Shown: piece after piece, positions 23,883-35,207 of the stretch
How positions within the stretch are numbered: position 1 is the first letter of the stretch
Layout: every line of letters starts with the position of its first letter
Assembly: GCA_954871525.1 (NCBI GenBank)
Contig: OX940865.1
Location: forward strand, 12,042,606-12,106,605
DNA from: Parietaria judaica
Lineage: Eukaryota; Streptophyta; Magnoliopsida; Rosales; Urticaceae
Reading direction: 5' to 3'
Length of the DNA: 64,000 bases
Program-made: the position numbers and the translations under genes
The notes under the pieces: generated by a model
Databases searched by the model: none
What the model was told of the DNA's origin: nothing
What the model saw: only the letters and a program-made list of their open reading frames with translations

Positions 23883-25547
23883 ATGTTGATGGAGAAGCAC
23901 TATTGCTATAGTTCCCTCAAGAGCCTGATTGTAATAGCCACGTTGTGCTTTCTTAGATGGCAACACGTGTCAGCTTTGATGACTACGGGCGACCAAATAG
24001 CTGCATGCTTGACGCTCAGAGGCGTCCGAAACTTCACCACGCTCCCAAGCAGCACGAGCACGAGTACAAGCGCGTCTCAGTACTTCACTACTCTCAACTT
24101 CTCCATTCAGAACCTGCGCTTCGCCGACCCCTCGCTGCCCAAGCCCGGCGCCATCGTCATGCCCGAGACCCCCGACCAGCTGCGCAGCGCCGTACTGTGC
24201 TCCCGCGAGGCCTCGTCCCGCATCACCCTCCGCTCCGGCGGCCACAGCTACGAGGGCACTTCCTCCGTGGCTGCCTCTCCCTTTGTCGTGATCGACCTCA
24301 TTAACCTTGATCGCGTCACCGTTGACGCGGAATCTGAAACCGCCTGGGTCGAGGCTGGCGCCACGATCGGCCAGGTCTACCTTGCTGTTTCTAAGGCGAG
24401 CCCCGTCCACGCTTTCTCTGCCGGCTCGTGCCCCACTGTAGGCGCGGGCGGACACATTTCCGGCGGTGGGTTTGGGCTGCTCTCCCGAAAGTACGGCCTC
24501 GCGGCAGACAACGTGGCCGACGCGCTGCTTGTCGACGCGGACGGCCGCCTGCTGGACCGCCGCGGCATGGGCGAAACTGTATTTTGGGCCATCAGAGGTG
24601 GCGGAGGCGGTGTTTGGGGTGTCGTCTACGCGTGGAAGATCAAACTCGTCCACGTCCCACCAGCCGTGACCGCCTTTGTCCTCTCCCGTCCGGGTCCCGC
24701 GTCACATGTCGCCGAGCTTGTCGACACGTGGCAGCGTGTTGCGCCGAGCTTGGGGGACGAGTTCTATCTCTCGTGTTTCGTCGGCGCTAACTTGCCAGAT
24801 AAGCCGGAAAACTACACCGGACTTTCAGCTACTTTCAAAGGGTTATACTTGGGACCCAAAGCCGGCGCTGTCTCTATCCTTGCTAAGGTCTTCCCGGGGT
24901 TGGCCGTCGGAAAAGAAGACTGCACCGAAATGAGCTGGATCAAATCCGTCATGTTCTTCTCCGGCCTTCCCCTGGGAAGCTCAATATCGGAGCTGGGAAA
25001 CCGTTCTTTCCGTGACAAAGCATATTTCAAGGCAAAGTCCGACTATGTCCGGGCTCCGATAGCCGAAGCAAGCATTAGGGCTACACTGCTGAGCCACTTG
25101 GAGAAGCAGCCAAGAGGGTACGTAATTCTGGATCCGTACGGTGGTGCCATGGACCGTATAAACGGCGACACCATAGCTTTTCCTCACCGGAAAGGAAACC
25201 TATACTCGATTCAGTACATGGTGGAGTGGCCGGAGTGCGAAGACACCGTCGACAGAAGAAGCGAGTACATGAATTGGATAAGAAGCTTGTACAGCTCTAT
25301 GGCCGGCTACGTTTCTTCAAGCCCTAGGGCTGCTTACGTGAACTACATAGATTTTGATCTCGGGACGTCCATGAACGGCGCCGGGGACGCCGTGGAAGGT
25401 GCTAGGGTTTGGGGTAACAAGTATTTTCTGAGTAACTTTGATAGGTTGGTCAGGGCGAAAACCCGAATAGACCCTTTGAATGTTTTCTCTAATCCTCAAG
25501 GGATTCCTCCGATGTCTGACTTCGTCTCTCTTAGTTCTTCTACCTAG
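23883..25547 (+). CDS. Berberine bridge enzyme-like FAD-linked oxidase
   Basis: A single uninterrupted frame of 554 residues, full length for the family, which is often intronless. Residues ~13-31 form a secretory signal peptide (SLIVIATLCFLRW core). The FAD domain has RSGGHSYEG, with His121 as the expected 8-alpha-histidyl FAD attachment. It also has GSCPTVGAGGHISGGGFG, with Cys183 as the expected second (6-S-cysteinyl) link, so the cofactor is probably bicovalent. Then come FWAIRGGGGGVWG and, at the C-terminus, YVNYIDFDLG, ARVWGNKYF and a DPLNVF-x-NPQGIPP end. N-glycosylation sites NFT, NFS, NYT and NRS are present. Relatives oxidise monolignols, oligosaccharides or alkaloid precursors outside the plasma membrane or in vesicles. 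Substrate cannot be told from sequence. An in-frame ATG at 23889 is an alternative start. Confidence 0.95.
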   Translation: MLMEKHYCYSSLKSLIVIATLCFLRWQHVSALMTTGDQIAACLTLRGVRNFTTLPSSTSTSTSASQYFTTLNFSIQNLRFADPSLPKPGAIVMPETPDQLRSAVLCSREASSRITLRSGGHSYEGTSSVAASPFVVIDLINLDRVTVDAESETAWVEAGATIGQVYLAVSKASPVHAFSAGSCPTVGAGGHISGGGFGLLSRKYGLAADNVADALLVDADGRLLDRRGMGETVFWAIRGGGGGVWGVVYAWKIKLVHVPPAVTAFVLSRPGPASHVAELVDTWQRVAPSLGDEFYLSCFVGANLPDKPENYTGLSATFKGLYLGPKAGAVSILAKVFPGLAVGKEDCTEMSWIKSVMFFSGLPLGSSISELGNRSFRDKAYFKAKSDYVRAPIAEASIRATLLSHLEKQPRGYVILDPYGGAMDRINGDTIAFPHRKGNLYSIQYMVEWPECEDTVDRRSEYMNWIRSLYSSMAGYVSSSPRAAYVNYIDFDLGTSMNGAGDAVEGARVWGNKYFLSNFDRLVRAKTRIDPLNVFSNPQGIPPMSDFVSLSSST

Positions 25548-26163
25548 ACTTTATGAGGTGAGTAATGTAATTTCCTTGTGTAAGTTATATAGTGAGTGAG
25601 TACTACCATGAAAATATCTGGAAGTATAAACTCTTAAGTTAGTGTCACACCCTATTAGCAGTGAAGCACAAAGTGTGATTAGAAAAAAATAGGTAAAAGA
25701 AAGTCCAATGAACTTCCTATTGTACTTATTGATGAATATCAATATAACAATAAATTGCTTGTAGCGACTTTATTACAAGATCTAGATGTCCACTTGTAAT
25801 TATCAAGACTCGCCTTTTCTCTTTGACACCGGATTTTTGGTGTTTTGAATGCCCGGAGTGGCTTGCAGACGTTGTTCGTAGGGATTCCGTCCCTTTTGAT
25901 TATTAATCATAGCTTATGAATTTTCTCGGGAAAAAAAACTTGCTTGTAGTATATATTGATACGTAAAATAATATAACGATTTTTCAAGTGCAGCTGCCTA
26001 TTGGCTATTAGTACTCTAATAATAAAATGTCAAACTCTTGGATAAATGTCAAACGCTAGCTGCTATAACAAAATGTTTCACAAAAGACAATAAGTGTTTT
26101 AATATTTATATTGATAAGTGAGACCAATAAAAAAAATTTCTCATTACATTTATATATCTTAAT
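25548..26163. other. 3' flank of the BBE-like gene, no further gene seen
   Basis: AT-rich sequence following the stop codon. It should contain the 3' UTR of the oxidase gene. No coding frame or RNA gene is recognisable. Confidence 0.5.
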
Positions 26164-27290
26164 CAAAGTTCTAAATGTCTATGCGGACCTTGTTTCGCTC
26201 CTTCAATTTTATCGGTATGCAACCGCATGCCGACGAAAATAGGGAAAATCAGGAAAAAGTCATGCCGCATGTCGACGAAAATATCAACGAAAAACTAGGA
26301 AAATAATTTTAAATATTTTGACAGTTATTTTAAACATACTCAAAATTACTTATTTATCACCGTAGGACATAAATAAACAAAAAAAAATCATACTTATAAT
26401 GCAAATAATACCCGGAAAGCGGGTAATTATCCGGAACCGGATTGGTATCCGGATTTAATAACCGGAACCGAAACCGGAACCGAATTCCGGTTCCGGGTAC
26501 CGGGTATTAAAATTAAAAAAATCGGGTACCCGGTACCCGATTTATTACCCTGTTTTAATTTTGTCTTTTATTTTTATGGTAATTTAAATTTTAGAGTTAC
26601 TTCTCTACACTAGGGCTCGACTTCATTTATCCAGCATCTCTCCCATCTCGCCGACTTCATCAAAATCCCGCCTCACTCCGATGCCGAAGACTATGTTTCT
26701 TTTTTTCTTTTTTCGCGGGACTATGTTATACTTGATGCAGACTTTTTTTTTATGCATTTTGGGCTGTTTTTTCTTTTATGCTTGATGTGCGAGATTATTT
26801 TTTTTATGCAGTTTTTTTTAAGATGAATGTATGTTTTAATTTTTAAATAATATATATATATTAAAAAAAAACAGGGTACTAGGTAAAACCGGGTACCCGG
26901 ACCCGGTTCTCAAAACCGGGTACCGGGTACCGGTACAGGGTATCAAAATACAAATACCCGGAAACAGGGTACCTGGATTTCAGGGTACCGGTTCCGGGTA
27001 CAAGTTTTCAGATACCCGGATTCCGGTACCGGGTACCGGGTACCGGGTACCTCGATAAAACAGGGTACCCTACCCGGTTACACCCCTAGTATTGATAGTC
27101 ATTATAATTATATAAAAATAAAAAATATTCTTGTAACTTATTGAAAATAAAAAAACAAAGTACAATTAAAATAAAACATCATATTAGTAGGTTATAATTA
27201 ACAGGGCATGCCGAATGCAAAAATCACACCGGTTGCCATAACTCTCAAAAAACCGGCATGCTGTAGGATCATACAAGTTTAGGGGCATAA
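26164..27290. repeat. Dispersed repeat copy A, interrupted by a GGTACC-rich insertion
   Basis: Segments 26164-26407 and 27091-27290 together match a repeat found again at about 36190-36680; the second half also matches 33781-34040. Shared phrases are TTTCGCTCC near the start, GCATGTCGACRAAA, then TTGATAGTCATAAT-like and TATAAAAATAAAAAAT-like stretches, and GGTTGCCATAACTCT near the end. The middle (26408-27090) is an insertion dense in GGGTACCGG-type repeats that ends ACACCCCTAG, like a hAT-type right terminus; a matching left end was not seen. Confidence 0.6.
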
Positions 27291-27326
27291 TTGCAAATTA
27301 CTCACTAAACTAGTATAGCTAGAATA

Positions 27327-28275
27327 TTACGGGAAAATATCTAAAAAACATAAATTACATTTACCCTTCCACGTTATAATGTGAATGCTCATCGGAGTTC
27401 TGAAGGCGCAATGGTCACAATAATGTAAAAGTGCATGTTCATCACCATGAATATCCACGTAGTTCGCCAAGCAAGTGTGATGATAGTATCTGCCGCAAGT
27501 GCATTCTGCCACCCCGATTTCAGGTGACAGATGATCGTCTTCAATATACACATGTTCTTCGCATACTAAGCACGTACTATTTCTACCACAACGAGAAATA
27601 AAGTTTTCCATTTCACTCACCCGAGTACTTGAGACCCCACTTGAATTAGGTATGTTAAATGTGGAACTGCGATGATTATGCGTCCAGAATAAATCCGTGT
27701 CGCGTATATCGCACGGTCTTGCATCTGAAGCTACCCGACCATGTATACGTCGGATGAGCACAGCCATCGTTTTGCTCGTCATAAGTGTCCATATAATTGG
27801 AAGCAAGGTTAGCAGAATAATCAGAAATTACACGGAAATTACCCGGGGTAAATTCCGCAATGCACGATAACATGGACCATAAAACTTGCTGCGTGTTGTT
27901 CCAGAAGTAACCGAGAGGCATCATTTCCATCCTCTTCGCGAAGTTCAAGTTTTTCTCCAGCAAATACCTATGCACATGCGGATCGCAAAGACGAATGGAT
28001 GCAAAAAGTACAAATACAATCTTGACAAGGATATGCTCAGCCTCCGATAAAGGCCGAGCATCTAAAGACTCCCACAGGAAATAAACGAGATCTATGTCTG
28101 CGGGAAACTTCGATATTCATCCTTAATGAATATGAGTGAAGTAAAGTGAATATGAGTGAAGGGAGTATGAGTGAAGTTATGAATGAATACGATCAATATG
28201 TAGTGATTGAATATGAAAAAATGAATGTTGCTCCTGTGTTGATTTACCAATTGAATAGTACATTGTACATGTGTT
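27327..28275 (-). pseudogene. Array copy 1: most complete copy of an unrecognised zinc-finger gene
   Basis: Two overlapping minus frames carry protein-like sequence. Frame A (about 28115-27676) reads through VYFLWESLDARPLSEAEHIL, FASIRLCDPHVHRYL, PLGYFWNNTQQVLWSML and CAHPTYTWSGSFRCK to a stop after FILDA. Frame B (27806-27327) carries SGVSSTRVSEMENFISR and a full set of eight zinc ligands in C4HC3 order: C79, C82, C102, C104, H109, C112, C130 and C133, with core ECTCGRYYHHTC. That spacing fits a PHD or RING-CH type finger. A one-base shift separates the frames, so either an intron is hidden or the gene was already broken. The copy has TTA where the other copies have the stop TAA after NTQQV. 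I do not recognise the family of the N-terminal part. Confidence 0.55.
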
Positions 28276-29140
28276 GCCCATGTCTGCCGCAAGTGCATTC
28301 TGTCACCCCGATTTCAGGTAACAGATGATCGTCTTCAATATACACATCTTCTTCGCATACTAAGCACGCACTATTTCTACCACAACGAGAAATAAAGTTT
28401 TCCATTTCACTCACCCGAGTACTTGAGACCCCAATTGAATTAGGTATGTAAACTGTGGAACTGCGATGATTATGCATCCAGAATAAATCCGTGTCGTGTA
28501 TATCGCGCGGTCTTGCATCTGAAGGTACCCGAACATGTATATGTCGGATGAGCACAGCCATCATTTTGCTCGTCATAAGTGTCCATATCAATGGACGCAA
28601 GGTTAGCAAAATAATCAGAAATTACACGGCGTAAATTCCGCAATGCATGATAACATGGACCATTAAACTTGTTGCGTGTTGTTCCAGAAGTAACCGAGAG
28701 GCATTACTGCCATCCTCTTCACGAAGTTCAAGTTTTTCTTCTGCAAATGCTTATGCAAATGCGGTTCGCACAGACGAATGGATGCAAAAAGCACAAAAAA
28801 AATTCTTGACAAGGATATGCTCATCCTCAGGTAAAGGCCAAGCATCTAAAGACTCCAGCCGGAAAAAAAGAGATCTATGATTGTGGGAAACTTCGATATT
28901 CATCCTTAATGAATATGAGTGAAGTGAAGAGAATATGAGTGAAGGGAAAGGAATATGAGTGAGTTATGAATGAATAGGATCACTATATAGTTTTGAAAAT
29001 GAAAAAATGAATGTTGCTCCTGAGTTAATTTACCAATTGAACAATACATTGTACATGTCTTGCCAATGTGAGAAACAAGATGATTTGATGGTTCGAGTGA
29101 GGCTGAATTTACCAATTGAATAGTACATTGTACATGTGTT
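28276..29140 (-). pseudogene. Array copy 2, truncated in the zinc finger
   Basis: An 865-bp unit in the same orientation as copy 1. The finger frame is open through CLVCEED but the match to copy 1 ends just after ECTCGR, where spacer sequence joins. Frame A has TAA after NTQQV. The unit also contains AT-rich spacer with GAATATGAGTGAAG repeats. Confidence 0.75.
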
Positions 29141-30014
29141 GCCCATTTCTGCCGCAAGTGCATTCCGTCACCCCGATTTCAGGTGACAGATGATCGTCTT
29201 CAATATACACATCTTCTTCGCATACTAAGAACGTACTATTTCTACCACAACGAGAAATAAAGTTTTCCATTTCACTCACCCGAGTACTTGAGACCCCAAT
29301 TGAATTAGGTTGTAAACTATGGAACTGCGATGATTATGCTTCCAGAATAAATCCGTGTCGTGTATATCGCGCGGTCTTGCATCCGAAGCTACCCGACCAT
29401 GTATACGTCGGATGAGTACATCCATCGTTTTGCTCGTCATAAGTGTCCATATAAATGGACGCAAGGTTAGCAAAATAATCAGAAATTACACAGCGTAAAT
29501 TCCGCAATGCACGATAACAAGGTTCATTAAACTTGCTGCGTGTTGTTCTAGAAGTAACTGAGAGGCATTACTGCCATCGTCTTCACGAAGTTCAAGTTTT
29601 TCTTCTGCAAATGCCTATGCACATACGGATCACACAGACGAATAGATGCAAAAAGCACAAATAAATTCTTCACAAAGATATGCTCATCCTAAGGTAAAGG
29701 CCAAGCATATAAAGACTCCCACCGGAAAAAAAAAAAAAAGAAGAGATCTATAACTGTGGGAAACTTCGACATACGTCCTTAATGAATATGAGTGAAGAGA
29801 AGAGAATATGAGTGAAGGGAAAGGAATATGAGTGAGTTATGAATGAATAGGATCAATATATAGTGATTGAATATGAAAAAATTAATGTTGCTCCTGAGTT
29901 AATTTACCAATTGAACAATACATTGTACATGTCTTGCCAATGTGAGAAACAAGATGATTTGATGGTTCGTGTGATGCTGAATTTACCAATTGAATAGTAC
30001 ATTGTACATGTGTT
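29141..30014 (-). pseudogene. Array copy 3, frameshifted
   Basis: An 874-bp unit. The first zinc-ligand Cys is changed to Phe (AAGAACGTAC instead of AAGCACGTAC on the plus strand). A two-base loss at about 29310 (GGTTGTAAAC versus GGTATGTAAAC) shifts the frame before the finger. Confidence 0.75.
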
Positions 30015-30882
30015 GCCCATGTCTGCCACAAGTGCATTCCGTCACCCCGATTTCAGGTTACAGATGATCGTCTTCAATATACACATCTTCTTCGCATACT
30101 AAGCACGTACTATTTCTACCACAACGAGAAATAAAGTTTTCCATTTCACTCACCCGAGTACTGGATACCCCAATTGAATTAGGTATGTAAACTGTGGAAC
30201 TGCGATGATTATGCGTCCAGAATAAATCCGTGTCTTGTATATCGCGCGGTCTTGCATCTGAAGCTACCCGACCATGTATACGTCGGATGAGTACAGCCAT
30301 CGTTTTGCTCGTCATAAGTGTCCATATCAATGGACGCAAGGTTAGCAAAATAATCAGAAATTACACGGCGTAAATTCCGCAATGCACGATAACAAGGACC
30401 ATTAAACTTTCTGCGTGTTGTTCCAGACGTAACCGAGAGGCATTACTGCCATCGTCTTCACGAAGTTCAAGTTTTTCTTCTGCAAATGCCTATGCACATA
30501 CGGATCGCACAGATGAATGGATGCAAAAAACACAAATAAATTCTTAAAAAAGATATGCTCATCCTCAGGTAAAGGCCAAGCATACAAAGACTCCCACCGG
30601 AAAAAAAAAAGAGATCTATAACTGTGGGAAACTTCGATATTCGTCCTTAATGAATATGAGTGAAGAGAAGAGAATATGAGTGAAGGGAAAGGAATATGAG
30701 TGAGTTATGAATGAATAGGATCAATATATAGTGATTGAATATGAGAAGATGAATGTTGCTCCTGAGTTAATTTACCAATTGAACAATACATAGTACATGT
30801 CTTGCCAATGTGAGAAACAAGATGATTTGATGGTTCGTGTGATGCTGAATTTACTAATTGAATAGTACATTGTACATGTGTT
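30015..30882 (-). pseudogene. Array copy 4, stop codon in the finger
   Basis: An 868-bp unit. On the plus strand CAGGTTACAG replaces CAGGTGACAG, creating TAA after the residues DDHL between the first and second Cys pairs. It shares this change and the GTACTGGATACCCC variant with copy 5. Confidence 0.75.
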
Positions 30883-31747
30883 GCCCATGTCTGCCACAAG
30901 TGCATTCCGTCACCCCGATTTCAGGTTACAGATGATCGTCTTCAATATACACATCTTCTTCGCATACTAAGCACGTACTATTTCTACCACAACGAGAAAT
31001 AAAGTTTTCCATTTCACTCACCCGAGTACTGGATACCCCAATTGAATTAGGTATGTAAACTGTGGAACTGCGATGATTATGCGTCCAAAATAAATACGTG
31101 TCGTGTATATCGCGCGGTCTTGCATACGAAGCTACCCGACCATGTATACGTCGGATGAGCACAGCCATCGTTTTGCTCGTCATAAGTGTACATATCAATG
31201 GGCGCAAGGTTAGCAAAATAATCAGAAATTACACGGCGTAAATTCCGCAATGCACGATAACATGGACCATTAAACTTGCTACGTGTTGGTCCAGAAATAA
31301 CAGAGAGGCCATACTGTCATCCTCTTCACGAAGTTCAAGTTTTTCTTCTGCAAATGCCTATGCACATGTGGATCGCACAGACGAATGTAAGCAAAAAGCA
31401 CAAATAAATTCTTGACAAGGATATGCTCATCCTCAGGTAAAGGCCAAGTATCTAAAGACTCCCACCGAAAAAAAAGAGATCTATGACTGTGGGTAACTTC
31501 GATATTCATCCTTAATGAATATGAATGAAGTGAAGAGAATATGAGTGAAGGGAACGGAATATGACTGAGTTATGAATGAATACGATCAATATATAGTGAT
31601 TGAATATGAAAAAATGAATGTTGCTCCTGAGTTAATTTACCAATTGAACAATACATTGTACATGTCTTGCCAATGTGAGAAACAAGATGATTTGATGGTT
31701 CATGTGAGGCTGAATTTACCAATTGAATATTACATTGTACACGTGTT
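30883..31747 (-). pseudogene. Array copy 5, sister of copy 4
   Basis: An 865-bp unit with the same stop codon and the same GTACTGGATACCCC variant as copy 4. The two probably arose from one recent duplication. Confidence 0.75.
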
Positions 31748-32636
31748 GCCCATGTCTGCCGCAAGTGCATTCCGTCACCCCGATTTCAGGTGACAGATGA
31801 TCGTCTTCAATATACACATCTTCTTCGCATACTAAGCACGTACGATTTCTACCACAACGAGAAATAAAGTTTTCCATTTCACTCACCCGAGTACTTGAGA
31901 CCCCTATCGAATAGGTATGTAAACTGTGGAACTGCGATGATTATGCGTCCAGAATAAATCCGTGTCGCGTATATCGCACGGTCTTGCATCTGAAGCTACC
32001 CGACCATGTATACGTCGGATGAGCACAGCCATCGTTTTGCTCGTCATAAGTGTCCATATAATTGGATGCAAGGTTAGCAGAATAATCAGAAATGACACGG
32101 CGTAAATTCCGCAATGTACGATAACATGGACCATTAAACTTGCTGCGTGTTGTTCCAGAAGTAACCGAGAGGCATTACTGCCATCCTCTTCACGAAGTTC
32201 AAGTTTTTCTTCTGCAAATGCCTATGCACATGCGGATTGCACAGACGAATGGATGCTAAAAGCACAAATACAATCTTGATCAGGATATGCTCATCCTCAG
32301 GTAAAGGCCAAGTATCTAAAGACTCCCACCGGAAGAAAAAAAAAACGAGATCTATGACTGTGGGAAACTTTGATATTCATCCTTAATGAATATGAATGAA
32401 GTGAAAATATGAATGAAGTGAAGGGAATATGAGTGAAGGGAAGGGAATAAGAGTGAAGTTATGAATGAATACGACTAATGTATAGTGATTGAATATAAAA
32501 AAATGAATGTTGCTCCTGTGTTAATTTACCAATTGAACAGTATATTGTACATGTCTTGCCCATGTGAGAAACAATATGATTTGATGGTTCATGTGAGGCT
32601 GAATTTACCAATTGAATAGTACATTGTACACGTGTT
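31748..32636 (-). pseudogene. Array copy 6, frameshifted
   Basis: An 889-bp unit. CCTATCGAATAGG replaces CCAATTGAATTAGG ahead of the finger, which shifts the frame. Its spacer holds an added AATATGAATGAAGTGAA block that is also seen in copy 7. Confidence 0.75.
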
Positions 32637-33524
32637 GCCCATGTCTGCCGCAAGTGCATTCCGTCACCCCGATTTCAGGTGACAGATGATCGTTTTCAAT
32701 ATACACATCTTCTTCGCATACTAAGCACGTACTATTTCTACCACAACGAGAAATAAAGTTTTCCATTTCACTCACCCGAGTACTTGAGACCCCTATTGAA
32801 AGGTATGTAAACTGTGGAACTGCGATGATTATGCGTCCAGAATAAATCCGTGTCGCGTATATCGCACGGTTTTGCATCTGAAGCTACCCGACCATGTATA
32901 CGTCGGATGAGCACAGCCATCGTTTTGCTCGTCATAAGTGTCCATATCAATGGACGCAAGGTTAGCAAAATAATCAGAAATGACACGGCGTAAATTCCGC
33001 AATGCACGATAACATGGACCATTAAACTTGCTGCGTGTTGTTCCAGAAGTAACCGAGAGGCATTACTGCCATCCTCTTCACGAAGTTCAAGCTTTTCTTC
33101 TGCAAATGCCTATGCACATGCGGATCGCACAGACGAATGGATGCAAAAAGCACAAATACAATCTTGACCAGGATATGCTCATCCTCAGGTAAAGGCCAAG
33201 TATCTAAAGACTCCCACCGGAAGAAAAAAAAAACGAGATCTATGACTGTGGGAAACTTTGATATTCATCCTTAATGAATATGAATGAAGTGAAAATATGA
33301 ATGAAGTGAAGGGAATATGAGTGAAGGGAAGGGAATATGAGTGAAGTTATGAATGAATACGACTAATATATAGTGATTGAATATGAAAAAATAAATGTTG
33401 CTCCTGTGTTAATTTACCAATTGAACAGTATATTGTACATGTCTTGCCCATGTGAGAAACAAGATGATTTGATGGTTCGTGTGAGGCTAAATTTACCAAT
33501 TGAATAGTACATTGTACATGTGTT
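32637..33524 (-). pseudogene. Array copy 7, frameshifted
   Basis: An 888-bp unit. The segment before the finger is shortened to CCTATTGAAAGG, which puts the finger in a frame with IYSGRIIIAVPQFTYLSIGV upstream. It shares the longer spacer with copy 6. Confidence 0.75.
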
Positions 33525-33780
33525 GCCCATGTGAGAAACAATATGATTTAATGGTTCGTGTGAGGCTAAATTTACCAAATGAACAATACATTATATATGT
33601 CTTGTCCATGTGAGAAACAAGATGATTTGTGTTGTCCATGTGAGAAACAAGATGATTTGATGGTTCGTTTCAGGCTGAATTTACCAACTGAACAGTACAT
33701 TGTACATGTCTTGCCCACGTGACAAAAAAGATGATTTGATGGTTCGTTTGAGGCTAAATTTACCAATTGAACAGTTTATT
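33525..33780. repeat. Array edge: short tandem sub-repeats
   Basis: The ~76-bp spacer module GCCCATGTGAGAAACAAGAT...CAATTGAACAGTACATTGTA, present once or twice in each array unit, is repeated about four times here with truncations and no coding part. It marks the right end of the tandem array. Confidence 0.8.
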
Positions 33781-34040
33781 GTGTTGATAGTCATAATTGT
33801 ATTTATATAAAAATAAAAAATTTCTTGTAACTTATAGGAAATAGATAGTTAAAATAAAACATCATATTTGTAGGTTATAATTAACACGGGTTTTGGCATG
33901 CATTATACTGGTTGCCATAACTCTTAAAAAACAGGCATGTTGGATGCACGCCGAAGGGATGTCATGGAATTTAAAACCATGATCTTAATATAAGGCTATT
34001 TAAAACTATTTAAAACCATGATCTTAATATAAGGCTTACT
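33781..34040. repeat. Dispersed repeat copy B, right flank of the array
   Basis: This matches 27091-27290 in the same orientation (TTGATAGTCATAAT, TATAAAAATAAAAAAT, AAAATAAAACATCATATT, GGTTATAATTAACA, GGTTGCCATAACTCT). It ends with a tandem copy of TTTAAAACCATGATCTTAAT. The array is therefore bracketed by direct repeats. Confidence 0.7.
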
Positions 34041-35171
34041 CATTTTCACTCAAACGTTTACCACCATATGGATTGCATTTCGGAGGTTTATAGTCTTAAT
34101 ATTAGAAAGAAAAAATAAAGTTACATGTAATTTTTTTCCTGGGAGATGTCGTTTTCTTTAGTGCTAATAGTTGTGGTTTGCTTTAGTGCATATATCTTTC
34201 CGCAAGAAAAAATATTATGTAACTATAAGAGCATCTCCAACTATAAACACTAAAATGGAGGTTTTACAATAAGTGTATTATTCTCCGATCACAAAAAGTT
34301 AGACCAAACCGTATTTGTTTAATATTTTATTCGTGACATCTATTCATTTTTCAATAAAATAAATAAGTGAATAATGGATGATGCTGTAAATAGCATATTT
34401 CAGGGCGGAATGCAAAACAATTTTTCATGGGCTACAATTTGCTCAAGATCGGGGTTTGTCGATCTCGGTGGTGGAAACGGATTGTCCAAAGCGTCTCAAC
34501 TCATTCACGGAGAGAACCTAAATTGCAAACAAGGGCCGATCTTTGCGGATACTGCCCGGATAGCTAGAACAGCTTATCCGGTGTTTGCAGGTGGATCCCT
34601 AAAAATTGTAACGGGGTACCGAACTGTCTCGCTAAGTCCTGCCTCTCCGGTTTAATCCTGGATGTTTGGTCCTACGAGTGCCCTACGTGGCTCGATCTCT
34701 GCATTCAATGGGATTTTGCCCCCAGTTTTTAATTTAATCTATGCTTTGCCTTAAAAAAAACAGCAAGTACGATTTTGTGCACCAAATTTCTAGTTCAAGG
34801 GGAATTGCTGCCAATTTTTAAGCTAAGAGTTTAAGCACCATTTAACCAAATGATCATGGTGCATTTGAGCCAAATACTATGTGTTACACTAATTCATATG
34901 AAATAAATAGAAGAGAAAGTAACGGGGAAAAAACTAGATAAGAAAACGTGTTGAATTAGAAGAATTAAAGCAGATTTATAAAATAATCGCACTATTGATG
35001 AATTTAGGTCTATCTCTGCTAATTCCTGATAATCCTTGATAAATTAACTTGACTAATTCCAGTAAACTTCATCATTGAAATTGAATTGTTCCATTAAATT
35101 AGGTTTTGTCAAAGAAAGCTATCTACTTCCATTTGAATGTTGTTTATTAGACATCTTCTTTTGTTCGACGT

Positions 35172-35207
<36 letters not shown>

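Noticed and set aside
23970..24653. 227-codon minus-strand frame
   Set aside because: Antisense shadow of the GC-rich BBE-like gene.
28276..33524. CRISPR-like or regulatory repeat array
   Set aside because: Units are ~870 bp with coding-derived sequence in plant nuclear DNA; no short repeat/spacer structure.
27092..33955. LTR retrotransposon spanning the array
   Set aside because: The direct repeats are short and diverged, lack TG...CA ends and a primer-binding site, and no gag or pol sequence lies between them.
34374..34655. 93-codon frame with FVDLGGGNG, like a methyltransferase glycine loop
   Set aside because: A single short motif, no other methyltransferase feature, no flanking exons, and ordinary repeat-like DNA after it.
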